Assembly: GCA_013140775.1 (NCBI GenBank)
Contig: JABFSA010000044.1
Location: 1-44,871, forward strand
DNA length: 44,871 bases
From: Acidobacteriota bacterium
GTDB lineage: Bacteria > Acidobacteriota > Vicinamibacteria > Vicinamibacterales > UBA2999
Reading direction: 5' to 3'
Under the pieces are notes generated by a model, which saw only the letters and a program-made list of their open reading frames with translations, was not told the origin of the DNA and did no database searches. Each line of letters begins with the position of its first letter. Position 1 is the first letter of the stretch. The position numbers were made by a program, and so were the translations under genes. Of the stretch, positions 32,970 to 42,730 are shown in pieces.

Positions 32970-34103
32970 TCAGAGCAGGCGCACGACCAGAACGGTTCCC
33001 ACCGCGATCGACACCCATCGCGCGGCCTGGGGCCGTGTGTGCTTGAGATTGTTCCACTGCCACGCGAGCGCAATCATGGGAACAACGACGGCCGCGACGA
33101 ACAGCAGCGTCACCGGCAGCGAGAGCGCTTCTCCGTACGACTGGTGCAGGCCCCTGTTCCACACCGACCCGTACACGACGCACAAGTGCACGAAGTACAC
33201 GACGAGTGACTCCTGAGCCACGGCACCAAACACATGCGGCAGCTGACCGATGCGATGGCTGATGTGCGCCACGATGCCAAGAATCACCAGGCAGATGCCG
33301 CTTCGCAGCAGGAGCTGTCCCGGGATCCAGCTCCAGTCGTCCACACCAGCTGCCCCGGTGGGCCCAATGCTCATGTTCGACGCGACCGCAACGAGCACGC
33401 CGCCGGGCAGGAGCATGCCCCAGTTCGCAAACGTCCGCAGGCTCGCCGTGCCCCACTGCGCGAATAGCTGACCGATGCCCGCGCCCAGCAGGACGAACGC
33501 TGCCCAGGGGAAGATCGGAAACAGCGAGCCGGTGGACGAAGAAAGGTACGAGGAGAGAAAGAGGGGCAGAGTTCCAGACCAGTCGGTGCGCCACACTGCG
33601 GGGGCTGCGACCACGAGGAAAGCGGCAAGAGTGAACGCCGCAACGGTGAACATCCGCCGCGTACGCACGACCATGACGAGCAGCTGAATCAGTACGAACG
33701 TCACCCCGATCAGCTGGAGAACATCGACGGCGAGAAAGTTGCGCCACTGCGTATCGGACGCTTCAGCCAACTGCGAGAAGTGTCCCACCGGAAAGTGCAA
33801 CCCGTATCCAAGCAGCACGAAGAGCCCGAAGCGCCTCAGCCGTTTCACCACGGCAGCGGAGGGATTCACGTGACTCGGCCAGTGACGGGACGTCGCAATA
33901 CTGAACGCGAATCCGGAGAGCAGCAGAAACAGCGCGGACGTCAGGCCGCGTTGAAACTGCCAGACATTGAACCATTCACTGGAGCGGTAGGACGTTGACA
34001 GGAGCGCGCTCGAGGTGTGGCCGGAAATCATCAGCACCACTGCCAGCGCGCGGGCAAGGTCGATGAAGATCACGCGGCCGGCGTGACGGGGCCTCTCCTT
34101 CAA
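32970..34103 (-). CDS. DUF1624/HGSNAT-like membrane acyltransferase
   Basis: An approximately 377-residue integral membrane protein with about ten hydrophobic helices. The opening RVIFIDLARALAVVLMISGH is the heparan-alpha-glucosaminide acetyltransferase-like/DUF1624 signature, and its membrane-buried His is the expected catalytic or binding residue. FQRGLTSALFLLLSGFAFSI and GYGLHFPVGHF follow. It probably acylates an envelope sugar; the acceptor is unknown. The frame is open to 34199, but that part overlaps the DUF4159 gene. A TTG at 34103 gives a TTGA overlap with the DUF4159 stop and is preferred. The alternative is GTG at 34073, directly before IFIDLARAL. Confidence 0.75.
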   Translation of the reverse strand: MKERPRHAGRVIFIDLARALAVVLMISGHTSSALLSTSYRSSEWFNVWQFQRGLTSALFLLLSGFAFSIATSRHWPSHVNPSAAVVKRLRRFGLFVLLGYGLHFPVGHFSQLAEASDTQWRNFLAVDVLQLIGVTFVLIQLLVMVVRTRRMFTVAAFTLAAFLVVAAPAVWRTDWSGTLPLFLSSYLSSSTGSLFPIFPWAAFVLLGAGIGQLFAQWGTASLRTFANWGMLLPGGVLVAVASNMSIGPTGAAGVDDWSWIPGQLLLRSGICLVILGIVAHISHRIGQLPHVFGAVAQESLVVYFVHLCVVYGSVWNRGLHQSYGEALSLPVTLLFVAAVVVPMIALAWQWNNLKHTRPQAARWVSIAVGTVLVVRLL

Positions 34104-34939
34104 TGGGTCATCGCATAGAGCAGTACGTTGATACCCAGCGCATACCCATTCGGGGAGAACTGATAGAAGAAGCCGGGGTCTTCGCCTTCGCGCTCCCACG
34201 AGTCGGCGATGTCCGTGTTGTGCGTCATCACGACCATGATCCGGCCATGCGAGTCGCGAATCGCGCGGAAGTTGACGTGTTCGCTGTCGGGACCGCGCTC
34301 CGAGGTCTCGCGGCCCCGCGACCGACGCCAGAAGCCGATGTTCGTAATCTGCGGCACCGCGGTCACGATGAACTGACTGCTGAAGATTGGATCGCTCAGA
34401 GGGATATCCTCGATCGGATACTGCGACGGGGGAAGCACCTTCGCGATCTCACGACTCCACTGGTCCCACGCGGCCGAGCCCCAGAAGTCGTCCACCCACA
34501 GAAAGCCTCCCTTCAGGAGATACAACTGCAGCTGTGCGGCTTCGGCGCTGCTGAGGCCCACGGTCCCCACATCCGACGCCATCGTCATCGGACATTCGAA
34601 GAGCGCTTCATCCGTGAGACGAACGACATAGTGGGTGGGTCGCCGGGCACTTTCAAACGGGACCGAGGTCTTCGTGAGCTCGGACAGGCGGATCATGAGA
34701 TTGATCTCGCCGTAGGGGTAGTCGGTGCGCCAGCCACCGCCAGACGGCTCGCGCCTGACGCTCGTGTACTGGATTCGGCAGAACGAGAATGCCCGATCCG
34801 AACGATCGGCCGGAGGATAACGTGCGGCCGCATTGCTGTCGCCGCGAAAGCCGAAGCCGAACTGCGCGTACGCTGCCCCGGCTGATGCCAGAAGAACGGC
34901 ACACGCGACGGCTATGCGGAGGCGGCGGACTCCTGACAC
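34100..34939 (-). CDS. DUF4159 domain protein, second copy
   Basis: A 279-residue exported protein with signal peptide (IAVACAVLLASAGAAYAQ). DUF4159 hallmarks are SFCRIQYTSVRREPSGGGWR, TDYPYGEINLMIRLSELT, LYLLKGGFLWVDDFWGSAAW and MVVMTHNTDIADSWEREGED. Its C terminus (LGINVLLYAMTH) matches that of the operon copy at 19387-20148, so an ancient duplication is likely. It lies about 3 kb upstream, in the minus direction, of the MoxR operon and is separated from it by a plus-strand gene. It seems to share a transcript with the DUF1624 gene. Function is unknown. Confidence 0.85.
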   Translation of the reverse strand: MSGVRRLRIAVACAVLLASAGAAYAQFGFGFRGDSNAAARYPPADRSDRAFSFCRIQYTSVRREPSGGGWRTDYPYGEINLMIRLSELTKTSVPFESARRPTHYVVRLTDEALFECPMTMASDVGTVGLSSAEAAQLQLYLLKGGFLWVDDFWGSAAWDQWSREIAKVLPPSQYPIEDIPLSDPIFSSQFIVTAVPQITNIGFWRRSRGRETSERGPDSEHVNFRAIRDSHGRIMVVMTHNTDIADSWEREGEDPGFFYQFSPNGYALGINVLLYAMTH

Positions 34940-34965
34940 AGTTTGGCCTTCAACCGTAATCTGCC

Positions 34966-35271
34966 CTAGAGCTTATCAGGCAGTGGGACTTCAGCGGTCG
35001 GTCCGAGCACGGTCGTCCACTCGCGCACCCACCACTTCTTCACCAACCCATTCACGACATACGGATCGGTTTTGGCGAACTGCTCGGCGGCTTCTGGCGA
35101 CGATCCACGGAACAGCAGCACAGCGCCGTCCGGCGGATTCGCGAGGGCGCCACCAAGCACCATCTCGCCGCGCGCGACTGATTCGCGGGCATGACCAATG
35201 TGAAGCGCTCGAAGCGGCACGCGACGGGTGACGTAGTCGTCAACGACGTCGTAGAAAAGGAGATAGTGCAT
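34966..35271 (-). CDS. YciI family protein
   Basis: A 101-residue protein of the YCII-related alpha/beta-barrel dimeric family. The pattern MHYLLFYDVVDDYVTRRVPL, then RALHIGHARESVARGEMVLG with the conserved His, GALANPPDGAVLLFRG and FAKTDPYVVNGLVKKWWVRE covers the whole domain. Relatives include dehydrochlorinase-like and many uncharacterised proteins. The conserved His/Asp pair suggests a small-molecule enzyme. It starts 26 bases upstream of the DUF4159 copy. Confidence 0.88.
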   Translation of the reverse strand: MHYLLFYDVVDDYVTRRVPLRALHIGHARESVARGEMVLGGALANPPDGAVLLFRGSSPEAAEQFAKTDPYVVNGLVKKWWVREWTTVLGPTAEVPLPDKL

Positions 35272-35285
35272 ATGTGTACTCGTGA

Positions 35286-35370
35286 TGTGCGACGGTTCGA
35301 GGTTCGATAGTGCGACGGTGCGTGTGCGAAGTGCGACAGTTAGTTAGAGAGCGACAGTTAACGGGTGCGA
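35286..35370. repeat. GTGCGA-type short repeat cluster
   Basis: Units GTGCGACGG, GTGCGAAG and GTGCGACAGTTAG fill most of the 108 bases between the YciI and DUF411 genes. This is the fourth locus of this repeat family in the window and the only one between genes of the same direction. Confidence 0.65.
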
Positions 35371-35379
35371 AATGCGCTC

Positions 35380-35838
35380 CTAGTGAGACGCGTAAACCGT
35401 GAGTTGTCCTTTGCGGTCGAAGGACATCACGTTGTAAGCCTGCGCTTTGACGCCTGGCACTTCCATGCCAGGTGATCCGATCGGCATACCGGGGACCGCG
35501 AGACCAAGCACAGCGGGGCGCTCTTTCAAGAGCCGCTTCACATCGGCCGCGGGAACGTGACCTTCGAGTGCGTATCCATCGACTGTTGCGGTGTGACACG
35601 ATTGCGCCGAGCGAGGCACCTGATTCTTTGCCTTGATATCGCCCAGATCATCGAACTCGACCACACGCGTCGCGAAGCCGTTGTCCTGGAGATGCTTTAC
35701 CCAGTTGGCGCAGCAGCCGCACGTGGGGGACTTGTAGACCTGCACTAGAGGCCCTTGAGGCGCCTGACGCTGCGCTGACGCGCCACTCATCGACACCATG
35801 ACAGCCAGGAAGGCTGTCCCGAATACTCGTTTCAACAT
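35380..35838 (-). CDS. DUF411 metal-binding protein, exported
   Basis: A 152-residue protein with a signal peptide (FGTAFLAVMVSMSGASA). The DUF411 core starts YKSPTCGCCANWVKHLQDNG, with Cys at 40, 42 and 43, followed by SCHTATVDGYALEGHVPAAD (Cys, His), LAVPGMPIGSPGMEVPG with several Met, and YNVMSFDRKG. Cys, His and Met together point to copper or another soft metal. Family members are often encoded near copper resistance genes, but no such gene is visible here. Confidence 0.88.
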   Translation of the reverse strand: MLKRVFGTAFLAVMVSMSGASAQRQAPQGPLVQVYKSPTCGCCANWVKHLQDNGFATRVVEFDDLGDIKAKNQVPRSAQSCHTATVDGYALEGHVPAADVKRLLKERPAVLGLAVPGMPIGSPGMEVPGVKAQAYNVMSFDRKGQLTVYASH

Positions 35839-35849
35839 TCTGTTCTTCC

Positions 35850-37541
35850 TTACTGGACAGCCGAGGTGGACGTCGATGCTGGCGCTGCAGGTGCCGCCGC
35901 GGGCGTGGGCGCTACGGGCGCGGGAGCCGGTGCCGGCGCGGGCTGTTGCTGTTGCGGACGACGCGGCATCTCGTCGCCGGAAAATCGCGGCAGGCGCTCT
36001 TCGCGCATCGCCAGGTGATATACGGCGGCGGCGATCGCAATCGCCGACTTCTTCACGTCGTCCTCGACGATACGCTCGTAGGTGTCCAGGTTCGTATGCC
36101 AGGAGTAGGTGGCGTACTGAATCGGATCCTGAATCATGCCGATTCCAGGCAGGCCGGCTTCATTGAACGACGTGTGATCGGTGCCACCTCGCTGGCGGCT
36201 GCGCGTCGTGCTCGCGCCCAGGACGCCCAGATCCTTGAAGGGTGCCATCGCGTCGCGAAGAATCGTCCCCGCCGCGGGTGGCCCAAAGACGGTCATACCC
36301 CGCACGCGCCCGGTACCGTTGTCGATGTTGAAGTAGCCGGCAAACTTCTCAAACGCAGGCTTTGGTTCTTCAACCGTCCCAAAGTGCTCTTTCACGTACG
36401 CCTGCGAACCAAGAAGTCCCTGCTCTTCCCCGCTCCAGAGCGCCACGCGAACGGTGCGACGCGGCTGGATGCCAGTTGCGACCAGAATGCGCGCCGCCTC
36501 CATCATCACGGCACACCCGATCGCGTTGTCGGTAGCGCCGGTGGCAGCGTGCCACGAGTCGAGGTGCCCGCCGAGCATCACGACCTCATCCGCCTTGTCA
36601 GACCCGGGAATTTCCGCGACGACGTTGTAGCTGGTGCGACCTTCGGGATAGGTGCGATTGACGATGTCGAATTCGAGTTCTACGGTGCGCTTGTCGTTGA
36701 GCAGTCGCCAGATGCGCCCGTAGTCCTCGTTTCGCATCACCACGGTGGGCGGTGCTTTCGCCAGGTCGTACGACGGGTTGTTGAACGCACGAATCTGACC
36801 GTGGTCGCGACCGGCGTCGTTGATTCGCACCAGCGCACCATTCGAGAGTAAGAACTGGTTCAGCTGTTCCTGGATCTGGTTGTTCGTCAACGGCTGCGCG
36901 TCGGTCGGTTGCGCCGGCTGCTGTGGTTGTGGTGCCTGCTGTGGCTGGTTCGCCGGAGGACCGGCCGGAGCTGCAGTCAGCTGCGTGACCAAATCCGCAT
37001 CCTCACGCCGCAGCGCCGGAGGATTGAAGGTCACGAGTACCGATTGCGGTACTCCCACGAGAACAACCTTGCCCTTGACCACGTCCTTCAACGGATCGAG
37101 GTAGGCCGTGAGCGCCGGGCGCGTCGGACGCTGCGGGAGCGTCAACTGCAGTGCCTGCCCTCGTACCACTCCGTTGGTACCTGGTGTCCACGCCAGGGCT
37201 TCGACGACGAGCGCGTCTTTGGCGGGTGATAGAAGGTGCGCGGTCAAACGCTCGTTGGTCCATCCATCCCGCGCGAAATCCCAGGGTTCCAGGCGACCGC
37301 TCTTGAGTCCCCACGAGTGCATCTGTTCGATCGCCCATTCGCCGGCAGCCTTGAGGTTTGGGGACCCGGTGAGCCGTGGGCCATAGACGTCGGTGAGAAC
37401 GTGCAGGGTGTTCAACACCTGCGAGTTGTTGGTGCCCTCCTGGCGAATCTTCCAGAACACGTCCTGGTCGATCCGTTCCTGGGCGGCGATGACCGCACCA
37501 CCAAGGACCAGCGCCGCGACGAAATAGAAGGCTCTTCGCAT
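35850..37541 (-). CDS. M28 family zinc aminopeptidase, exported, with PA-like insert
   Basis: A 563-residue peptidase. The signal peptide is [17 protein letters not shown], then an N-terminal part, a PA-like insert (about 105-280) with a Pro/Gln tract, and the M28 catalytic domain. The expected two-zinc ligands are all visible: H326 and D338 (GGHLDSW, GATDNA), the catalytic/ligand Glu pair at 372-373 (WSGEEQG), D407 (NIDNG) and H456 (GTDHTSF). The last 40 residues are a Gln, Pro and Ala-rich tail ([20 protein letters not shown]), probably a flexible linker or wall-facing segment. The open frame extends much further upstream to 38156, but it is a shadow of the S9 peptidase gene; the signal peptide fixes the start at 37541. 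Confidence 0.92.
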   Translation of the reverse strand: MRRAFYFVAALVLGGAVIAAQERIDQDVFWKIRQEGTNNSQVLNTLHVLTDVYGPRLTGSPNLKAAGEWAIEQMHSWGLKSGRLEPWDFARDGWTNERLTAHLLSPAKDALVVEALAWTPGTNGVVRGQALQLTLPQRPTRPALTAYLDPLKDVVKGKVVLVGVPQSVLVTFNPPALRREDADLVTQLTAAPAGPPANQPQQAPQPQQPAQPTDAQPLTNNQIQEQLNQFLLSNGALVRINDAGRDHGQIRAFNNPSYDLAKAPPTVVMRNEDYGRIWRLLNDKRTVELEFDIVNRTYPEGRTSYNVVAEIPGSDKADEVVMLGGHLDSWHAATGATDNAIGCAVMMEAARILVATGIQPRRTVRVALWSGEEQGLLGSQAYVKEHFGTVEEPKPAFEKFAGYFNIDNGTGRVRGMTVFGPPAAGTILRDAMAPFKDLGVLGASTTRSRQRGGTDHTSFNEAGLPGIGMIQDPIQYATYSWHTNLDTYERIVEDDVKKSAIAIAAAVYHLAMREERLPRFSGDEMPRRPQQQQPAPAPAPAPVAPTPAAAPAAPASTSTSAVQ

Positions 37542-37594
37542 GTCAGCCTGCCGGCGGCGGAATGGTACCACGAAGGGCGTTCGTGTCTCCGTGC

Positions 37595-39592
37595 TCACAA
37601 ATTGTCGATTGCGACGGGCGGGATCGCGTCGTCTGGCACGAACCCGAAGACGGCCCCGTAGAAGTAGAGCTCTGCCTCCAGACACCGGACGATCGTTTCC
37701 GCCTGGCGGAAGCCGTGTTGCTCGCCCTCGAAGGCGAGATACGCCACCGGCAAACCCCTGGCTCGAACGGCGTCGGCCATCATCTCGGATTGGTTCGGGG
37801 GGACGACCTTGTCCTCCAGGCCCTGAAAGAGAATCAGCGGGCACCCGAGCTTCTCGAGCGAGTGAATCGGCGATCGATCCCGGTACGTCTGGCGGGCCTC
37901 GGGATACGGACCTATCAGGCTGTGCGAATAGCGTGACTCGAACTTGTGCGTGTCGAGCTCGAGCGCCTCGAGATCGCTGATGCCGTAGTAACTCGCTCCT
38001 GCCCTGAATACCTCGGGGTGAAACGTGAGTGAGGCCAGAGTCGTGTAGCCGCCAGCGCTTCCACCGCGAATACTCAAGCGCTGTTCGTCGGCCTTGCCCT
38101 TCGACGCGAGGTACCTCGCCGCAGCAATCACATCGTCCACATCCACGATGCCCCAATGACCGTTGAGTCGCTCGCGATAGAGACGGCCATAGCCCGTGCT
38201 GCCGCCGTAGTTCACATCCACGACTGCGAAGCCTCGCGTGGTCCAGTACTGCACCTGGAGGCTCAGCGTGGAGTGCGCCGCCGCAGTCGGTCCGCCGTGG
38301 CTGATCACGATAAGAGGAGGACGTTCAGGGGCTGGCGCATCGAAATCAGGGTTGAGCGGCGGATAGTAGAACGCGTGTGCTGTACGTCCTTCAGTCGTCG
38401 GGAACTCGACTGGTTCGGCTCGCGAAATCCACTCCCTGGCGAGCGGCATCGAGGACGCCTGACGCAGGATTTCCTTCTGTCCCGTGCGCACATCTATTCG
38501 AACGACCGCGTCGAAACGTGTGGCGGCGCCGGCGACGACCACCGCATGCGTGTCGCCAGACACCAGCCACTCGTTGGGCTGAAGGTCGTCTGTCAGATCG
38601 GTAAGGGCCCCCGTCTCGAGGTCAATCGTGGCGAGACGCCACGTCCCGCCACGTGTGTAGGAGACGACCAGGGTGGACGGCCCCGCCTGCGCCCAGACTG
38701 ACGTGCCGAACACCCACTGCGGACGCCCGAACTCGGCGTCAGGCGGCGGATTGACCACCAACTCCACGCAACGATCCGAACCACCCGAACGACCCGAACG
38801 TTCCGAACGATAAAGCCTCCACCATCCCGTCCTGTCGCTCGAGAAGTGCAAGGTACCGCCAGATGACCAGCCGGGCTGGTAGATGGACTCGCGACTGCCC
38901 CCGGCCACGCGAACAGGATTCTCGAGTGCTCCCGAGGCGCCAATCGTCGCCGTCCAGAGCTCAGTGCCATCCCACGGCATCTGCGGATGATTCCAGGAGA
39001 GCCAGGCGAGCGTCGAACCGTCCGGACTCACACGCGGTGTCGAATAGAAGTCTGCTCCTGCGACCAGCACCTCGGCTTCAGCCAAGGCACCATCCAGCGA
39101 AACCGCGACGAGCGCATTCACCGGCTCGCCGGTGTTCGAGTGGTCTTCACGAACGCCGATGAGACGCCTGTGCCGGCTGTCCATGCTGAAGTCGGCGTAC
39201 CTCTTTCCTCCAGGGGGTGTCAGCGGTACTGCCTCAACGATTCCGGCCTGATTCCCGCTGCCGTCGCCCGCGCTGCCCCCGACGACGATCTGGTAGACCC
39301 GCTGGTCCGAGAAATTCACGCAGTACGCAACGCCCTCGGCAACCAGAAACGCACCGCCTCCATACTCGTGCACACGAGTACGCACATTGAAGCCAGCCGG
39401 CGTGACGTCGTTGATCGATCCGTCAGGCGTTCGCCGGACGAGAACGTACCGACCTCCCTCGTGCGGTCGTCCCTCGAGCCAATGGATATCCTCGCCGTCC
39501 ATGGCCACCGCGCCGAGGCGCAGACCGGCTTCGGCAACGGCCGCAGCGGACAGAGGGGATTTCCAGGTTCCGAAAGGAGCGGTTCGAGACAT
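37595..39592 (-). CDS. S9 family peptidase (prolyl oligopeptidase/acylaminoacyl-peptidase type)
   Basis: A 665-residue serine peptidase without a signal peptide. The first 400 residues form a beta-propeller-like domain, and the last 260 an alpha/beta-hydrolase domain. The catalytic triad is S512 ([11 protein letters not shown]), D594 (GLEDKVVPP) and H626 (EGEQHGFRQ). The oxyanion segment [16 protein letters not shown] and [19 protein letters not shown] are hallmark motifs. It should release N-terminal or acylated amino acids or cut short peptides in the cytoplasm. It lies 53 bases upstream of the exported M28 peptidase in the same direction, so the two may form a peptide-degrading pair. Confidence 0.93.
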   Translation of the reverse strand: MSRTAPFGTWKSPLSAAAVAEAGLRLGAVAMDGEDIHWLEGRPHEGGRYVLVRRTPDGSINDVTPAGFNVRTRVHEYGGGAFLVAEGVAYCVNFSDQRVYQIVVGGSAGDGSGNQAGIVEAVPLTPPGGKRYADFSMDSRHRRLIGVREDHSNTGEPVNALVAVSLDGALAEAEVLVAGADFYSTPRVSPDGSTLAWLSWNHPQMPWDGTELWTATIGASGALENPVRVAGGSRESIYQPGWSSGGTLHFSSDRTGWWRLYRSERSGRSGGSDRCVELVVNPPPDAEFGRPQWVFGTSVWAQAGPSTLVVSYTRGGTWRLATIDLETGALTDLTDDLQPNEWLVSGDTHAVVVAGAATRFDAVVRIDVRTGQKEILRQASSMPLAREWISRAEPVEFPTTEGRTAHAFYYPPLNPDFDAPAPERPPLIVISHGGPTAAAHSTLSLQVQYWTTRGFAVVDVNYGGSTGYGRLYRERLNGHWGIVDVDDVIAAARYLASKGKADEQRLSIRGGSAGGYTTLASLTFHPEVFRAGASYYGISDLEALELDTHKFESRYSHSLIGPYPEARQTYRDRSPIHSLEKLGCPLILFQGLEDKVVPPNQSEMMADAVRARGLPVAYLAFEGEQHGFRQAETIVRCLEAELYFYGAVFGFVPDDAIPPVAIDNL

Positions 39593-39623
39593 GGCGAGCG
39601 AGAGGAATGAGGCGTCGCCCGGG

Positions 39624-41117
39624 CTAGCTGCCGTCTCTGATCACGCGACAGGATTCGATGTCGAACGCGGTCTCGCCAATCGCGATCCGTGTCTGATCTC
39701 GAAGTCCCCTGGCGAACTGCATGAATCGAAACACGTCGGCGAAGTTGGTGGCCAGCCCAAGCGACACACGAATCGCGCCAGCACTTTTTCCACCTCGGTG
39801 CGTGATGAACTGCAGGAAGCGCGGCAGTGTCATGTCGGAGTTCTCGGCGATGGCCGCCGCGATATCCTCCTCTGTGAGACCTTCGGCCGTTTCGCCTGGA
39901 CCAGGGTTGCAGAAGCATCCGGTGCGGACCGAAATGCCTTGCTGGCTCGCAAGCTCCTCCACCCGGCGGTAGTCCAGGAGACGTCCTTCCGCATCGTAGA
40001 AATTCATGGTGATGGTGGCCCCTCTGGCGACCGTTGTCGCCGGGCCATAAAGGCGTACCATCGGCCGACCGTTCGAATGACGGAGATCCAGCAACTGTTG
40101 CAACAACCAGTCAGTCAGACACTTTGTCCTCGTCTGAACGACATCGACACCTACTGACGCGAGATACCGCAAACCGATCGCCACTGCGGGGATCGCGAGG
40201 TAGTTGAGCGTGCCATCCTCGAAACCGGCTTCGCCCGGTGAGAGGAGACGATGGCGTCCACGCACCGTGGCGAAATTCACCGTGCCACCCGCAAACCATG
40301 GACGCCTGAGCGTCTTCAGCGCATCGTTCCTGGCGAGAAGACAGCCCACGCCGGTGGGATAGCCGAACATCTTGTAGAAGGACACGCTGACAAACTCGGG
40401 ACGCACCCTTTGCAGGTCCAGGTGGTTTGACGGAACGAACGCCGCTGCATCCAGGAGCACGTGCCACCGTCTGTCGTGCGCCTCTTCCACGAGCTCCAGA
40501 GGATGCTGCACGCCGCTGAAGTTCGACTGCGCGGGGAACGCAAAGAGGTTGTTGCGTGACGGATCCACCGCACCAATCGAGGTCTCGAGCTCCTGACGAT
40601 CGATTCGCAGATCAGGAGTCGTCAGAGGAACGTATGAGATGGACGCGCCTTTGGCTGCGGCAAATTCGCGGATGCCGTTCACCGAATTGTGGTTGTCGGC
40701 TGTCAGCAGCAGACGGCCGCCGGATGAGAACGCGTAGGATTCGCCGACCAGTTTGATGGCAGCGGTTGCGTTCTGTGTAAAGACGGCCGTATAGCCGTCT
40801 GCGTTGAACCACCGCAGGATCGCGCGCCGCGCCTCTTCGACCAGGTCGGTTGTTTGTAACGAAGTCAGGCTGGCCGAATGCGGATTCCCGAACACCCCCC
40901 GCGTGAGCAGGTCGGCGTGTTCCCGGATCTGGCGCTCCGCGTAAAGACCACCACCCGTATAGTCCAGGTACACGTGTCCCCCGGCGTCCAGGCGCCCATA
41001 GTCGGATACTCGAAGCTCATCGAGAACGCTCGTCGCAGCGTACTCAGGATGAAGCGTCAGGAACTCGTCGAGCGCTACGCGTTCGGCTGTCGAGGCGGAT
41101 GTCCGGCGGGGAGCCAC
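39624..41117 (-). CDS. PLP-dependent aminotransferase class V, molybdenum-cofactor-sulfurase-like
   Basis: A 497-residue fold-type I PLP enzyme. Key residues are K249 in SFYKMFGYPTGVGCL (Schiff base) and D223 in HVLLDAAAFVPSN (pyridine nitrogen). The motifs VYLDYTGGGLYAERQI, GNPHSASLTSLQTT and the TQNATAAIKLV block, and the conserved FCNPGPGE with its Cys, match the N-terminal domain of MOCOS-type sulfurases. The MOSC domain of eukaryotic MOCOS is absent, so it is a stand-alone desulfurase-like protein. It may supply sulfur to a cofactor or have another C-S role; the substrate is not known. It is divergent from glpK and followed by the S9 peptidase gene after a 31-base gap. Confidence 0.88.
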   Translation of the reverse strand: MAPRRTSASTAERVALDEFLTLHPEYAATSVLDELRVSDYGRLDAGGHVYLDYTGGGLYAERQIREHADLLTRGVFGNPHSASLTSLQTTDLVEEARRAILRWFNADGYTAVFTQNATAAIKLVGESYAFSSGGRLLLTADNHNSVNGIREFAAAKGASISYVPLTTPDLRIDRQELETSIGAVDPSRNNLFAFPAQSNFSGVQHPLELVEEAHDRRWHVLLDAAAFVPSNHLDLQRVRPEFVSVSFYKMFGYPTGVGCLLARNDALKTLRRPWFAGGTVNFATVRGRHRLLSPGEAGFEDGTLNYLAIPAVAIGLRYLASVGVDVVQTRTKCLTDWLLQQLLDLRHSNGRPMVRLYGPATTVARGATITMNFYDAEGRLLDYRRVEELASQQGISVRTGCFCNPGPGETAEGLTEEDIAAAIAENSDMTLPRFLQFITHRGGKSAGAIRVSLGLATNFADVFRFMQFARGLRDQTRIAIGETAFDIESCRVIRDGS

Positions 41118-41144
41118 ACGACCATTATGAACGGTGACCGGTTT

Positions 41145-41172
41145 CGAATCCCGAATCCCGAATCCCGAGTCG
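41145..41172. repeat. CGAATCC tandem repeat in the divergent promoter region
   Basis: Three exact 7-bp units (CGAATCC) at 41145-41165, followed by one degenerate unit (CGAGTCG). They lie just upstream of glpK and could influence either divergent promoter, or be a simple slippage repeat. Confidence 0.75.
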
Positions 41173-41194
41173 ATCCATCATGTGCGGGCGCGCC

Positions 41195-42709
41195 ATGAAG
41201 AACTACATCGGAGCACTTGACCAGGGAACGACCAGCACCAGGTTCATCGTGTTCGACGCGGCCGGCCATGAGGTCGCCAGGCATCAACTCGAACACCGAC
41301 AACTTCTCAGCCAGCCAGGCTGGGTCGAGCACGACCCGATCGAAATCATCTCGCGTGTGGACGAAGTCATCGCTGGGGCGCTTCGCGCAGGGAATTTGTC
41401 CGGCAACGATCTCGCGGCCATCGGCATCACGAACCAACGGGAAACAACGGTCGCCTGGAATCCGCGAGACGGTCGCCCCTGGCACAACGCGATCGTCTGG
41501 CAGGACATTCGAACCGACGAGGCGGTGGCAGGGCTCGAATCACGTCACGCCTTTATCCGCGAGCGGACCGGGCTGCCTGCGGCAAGTTACTTCTCAGCGA
41601 TAAAGCTGCAGTGGATTCTGGGCCGCGTTGAGAATCTCCGGGAACGAGCTGAGCGGGGCGAAGCCCTGTTTGGCACGATTGACAGCTGGATCATCTGGAA
41701 CCTGACCGGCGGTGTGAACGGCGGCCTTCACGTGACCGACGTGACCAACGCAAGCCGCACACAGCTGATGAACCTTCATACCCTGGCATGGGATGACGAG
41801 CTGCTGTCGATCTTTGATGTGCCCCGTCGGATGTTGCCGCGAATCTGCCCTTCGTCTGATTCCTCGGCATTCGGCACGACGCGATCGGACGGACCACTGG
41901 GCGCCGAGGTGCCCATCGCAGGCAATCTTGGCGACCAGCACGCAGCGGTCGTGGGCCAGGCCTGCTTCGCCCCTGGCGCCGTGAAGAACACCTACGGAAC
42001 CGGCAACTTCATCCTGCTCAATACAGGTGAGCGCATGGTGCCGTCCTCTTCCGGGCTGATCACCACGCTCGGGTATGCGCTCGAGAAGGGGCACCCGGTC
42101 TTTGCGCTCGAAGGCTCGGTCGCCGTCACAGGATCCGCGGTGCAGTGGCTTCGCGACCAGCTTGGTGTCATCAAGACCGCTGACGAGATCGAACCGCTCG
42201 CCGCCAGCGTTCCCGACAGCGCGGGCTTGTTCTTTGTGCCGGCGTTCTCCGGACTGTTCGCCCCCTACTGGCGAGCGGACGCGCGAGGCATCATCGCAGG
42301 GCTGACCCGCTTTCACACAAAAGCGCATCTGGCGCAGGCGACGCTCGAAGCCATCTGCTTTCAAACGCGTGCGGTGCTCGACGCGATGGTCCGGGATTCA
42401 GGTGTGGAGATCGCGGTGCTCAAGGTAGACGGGGGTGCAACGGCCAACAACCTGCTGATGCAGCGTCAGGCCGACATCCTCGGCGTCCCTGTCGTTCGCC
42501 CCGTCGTCTCGGAAACTACCGCGCTCGGCGCTGCGTACGCCGCCGGGCTCGCGGTTGGTCTGTGGACGGATGTCGCCTCCGTTCAACGCCAGTGGAAGGC
42601 CGATCGGCAGTGGGAGCCTTCGTGGAGCGCCGACCGGCGGGACGCCGTCTATGACGGATGGCGCAAGGCTGTGGACCGAGCCGTCGGCTGGGTCGATCAC
42701 GCCGATTGA
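41195..42709 (+). CDS. glpK: Glycerol kinase
   Basis: A 504-residue FGGY-family kinase that converts glycerol and ATP to glycerol 3-phosphate. The phosphate-binding opening is [20 protein letters not shown], the glycerol-binding Arg-Glu appears in [11 protein letters not shown], the Asp of the active site region is in [11 protein letters not shown], and the adenosine motif is [33 protein letters not shown] closes the protein. ATG at 41195 fits family length, and an ATG at 41180 is an in-frame alternative. No glpF or glpD lies in view, so it stands alone. Confidence 0.95.
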   Translation: MKNYIGALDQGTTSTRFIVFDAAGHEVARHQLEHRQLLSQPGWVEHDPIEIISRVDEVIAGALRAGNLSGNDLAAIGITNQRETTVAWNPRDGRPWHNAIVWQDIRTDEAVAGLESRHAFIRERTGLPAASYFSAIKLQWILGRVENLRERAERGEALFGTIDSWIIWNLTGGVNGGLHVTDVTNASRTQLMNLHTLAWDDELLSIFDVPRRMLPRICPSSDSSAFGTTRSDGPLGAEVPIAGNLGDQHAAVVGQACFAPGAVKNTYGTGNFILLNTGERMVPSSSGLITTLGYALEKGHPVFALEGSVAVTGSAVQWLRDQLGVIKTADEIEPLAASVPDSAGLFFVPAFSGLFAPYWRADARGIIAGLTRFHTKAHLAQATLEAICFQTRAVLDAMVRDSGVEIAVLKVDGGATANNLLMQRQADILGVPVVRPVVSETTALGAAYAAGLAVGLWTDVASVQRQWKADRQWEPSWSADRRDAVYDGWRKAVDRAVGWVDHAD

Positions 42710-42730
42710 TTCCTCGCGAGCCCGAGGGCG

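Noticed and set aside
32232..33209. 325-residue plus-strand open frame
   Set aside because: It overlaps the true second half of the glycosyltransferase-like gene and the DUF1624 gene, and has arginine/histidine-rich composition typical of a shifted frame.
37542..38156. N-terminal extension of the M28 peptidase frame
   Set aside because: The extension lies inside the S9 peptidase gene, is arginine-rich without domains, and the true signal peptide begins at 37541.
41145..41172. Iteron-type replication origin
   Set aside because: Only three exact 7-bp units, with no replication initiator gene or AT-rich region nearby.
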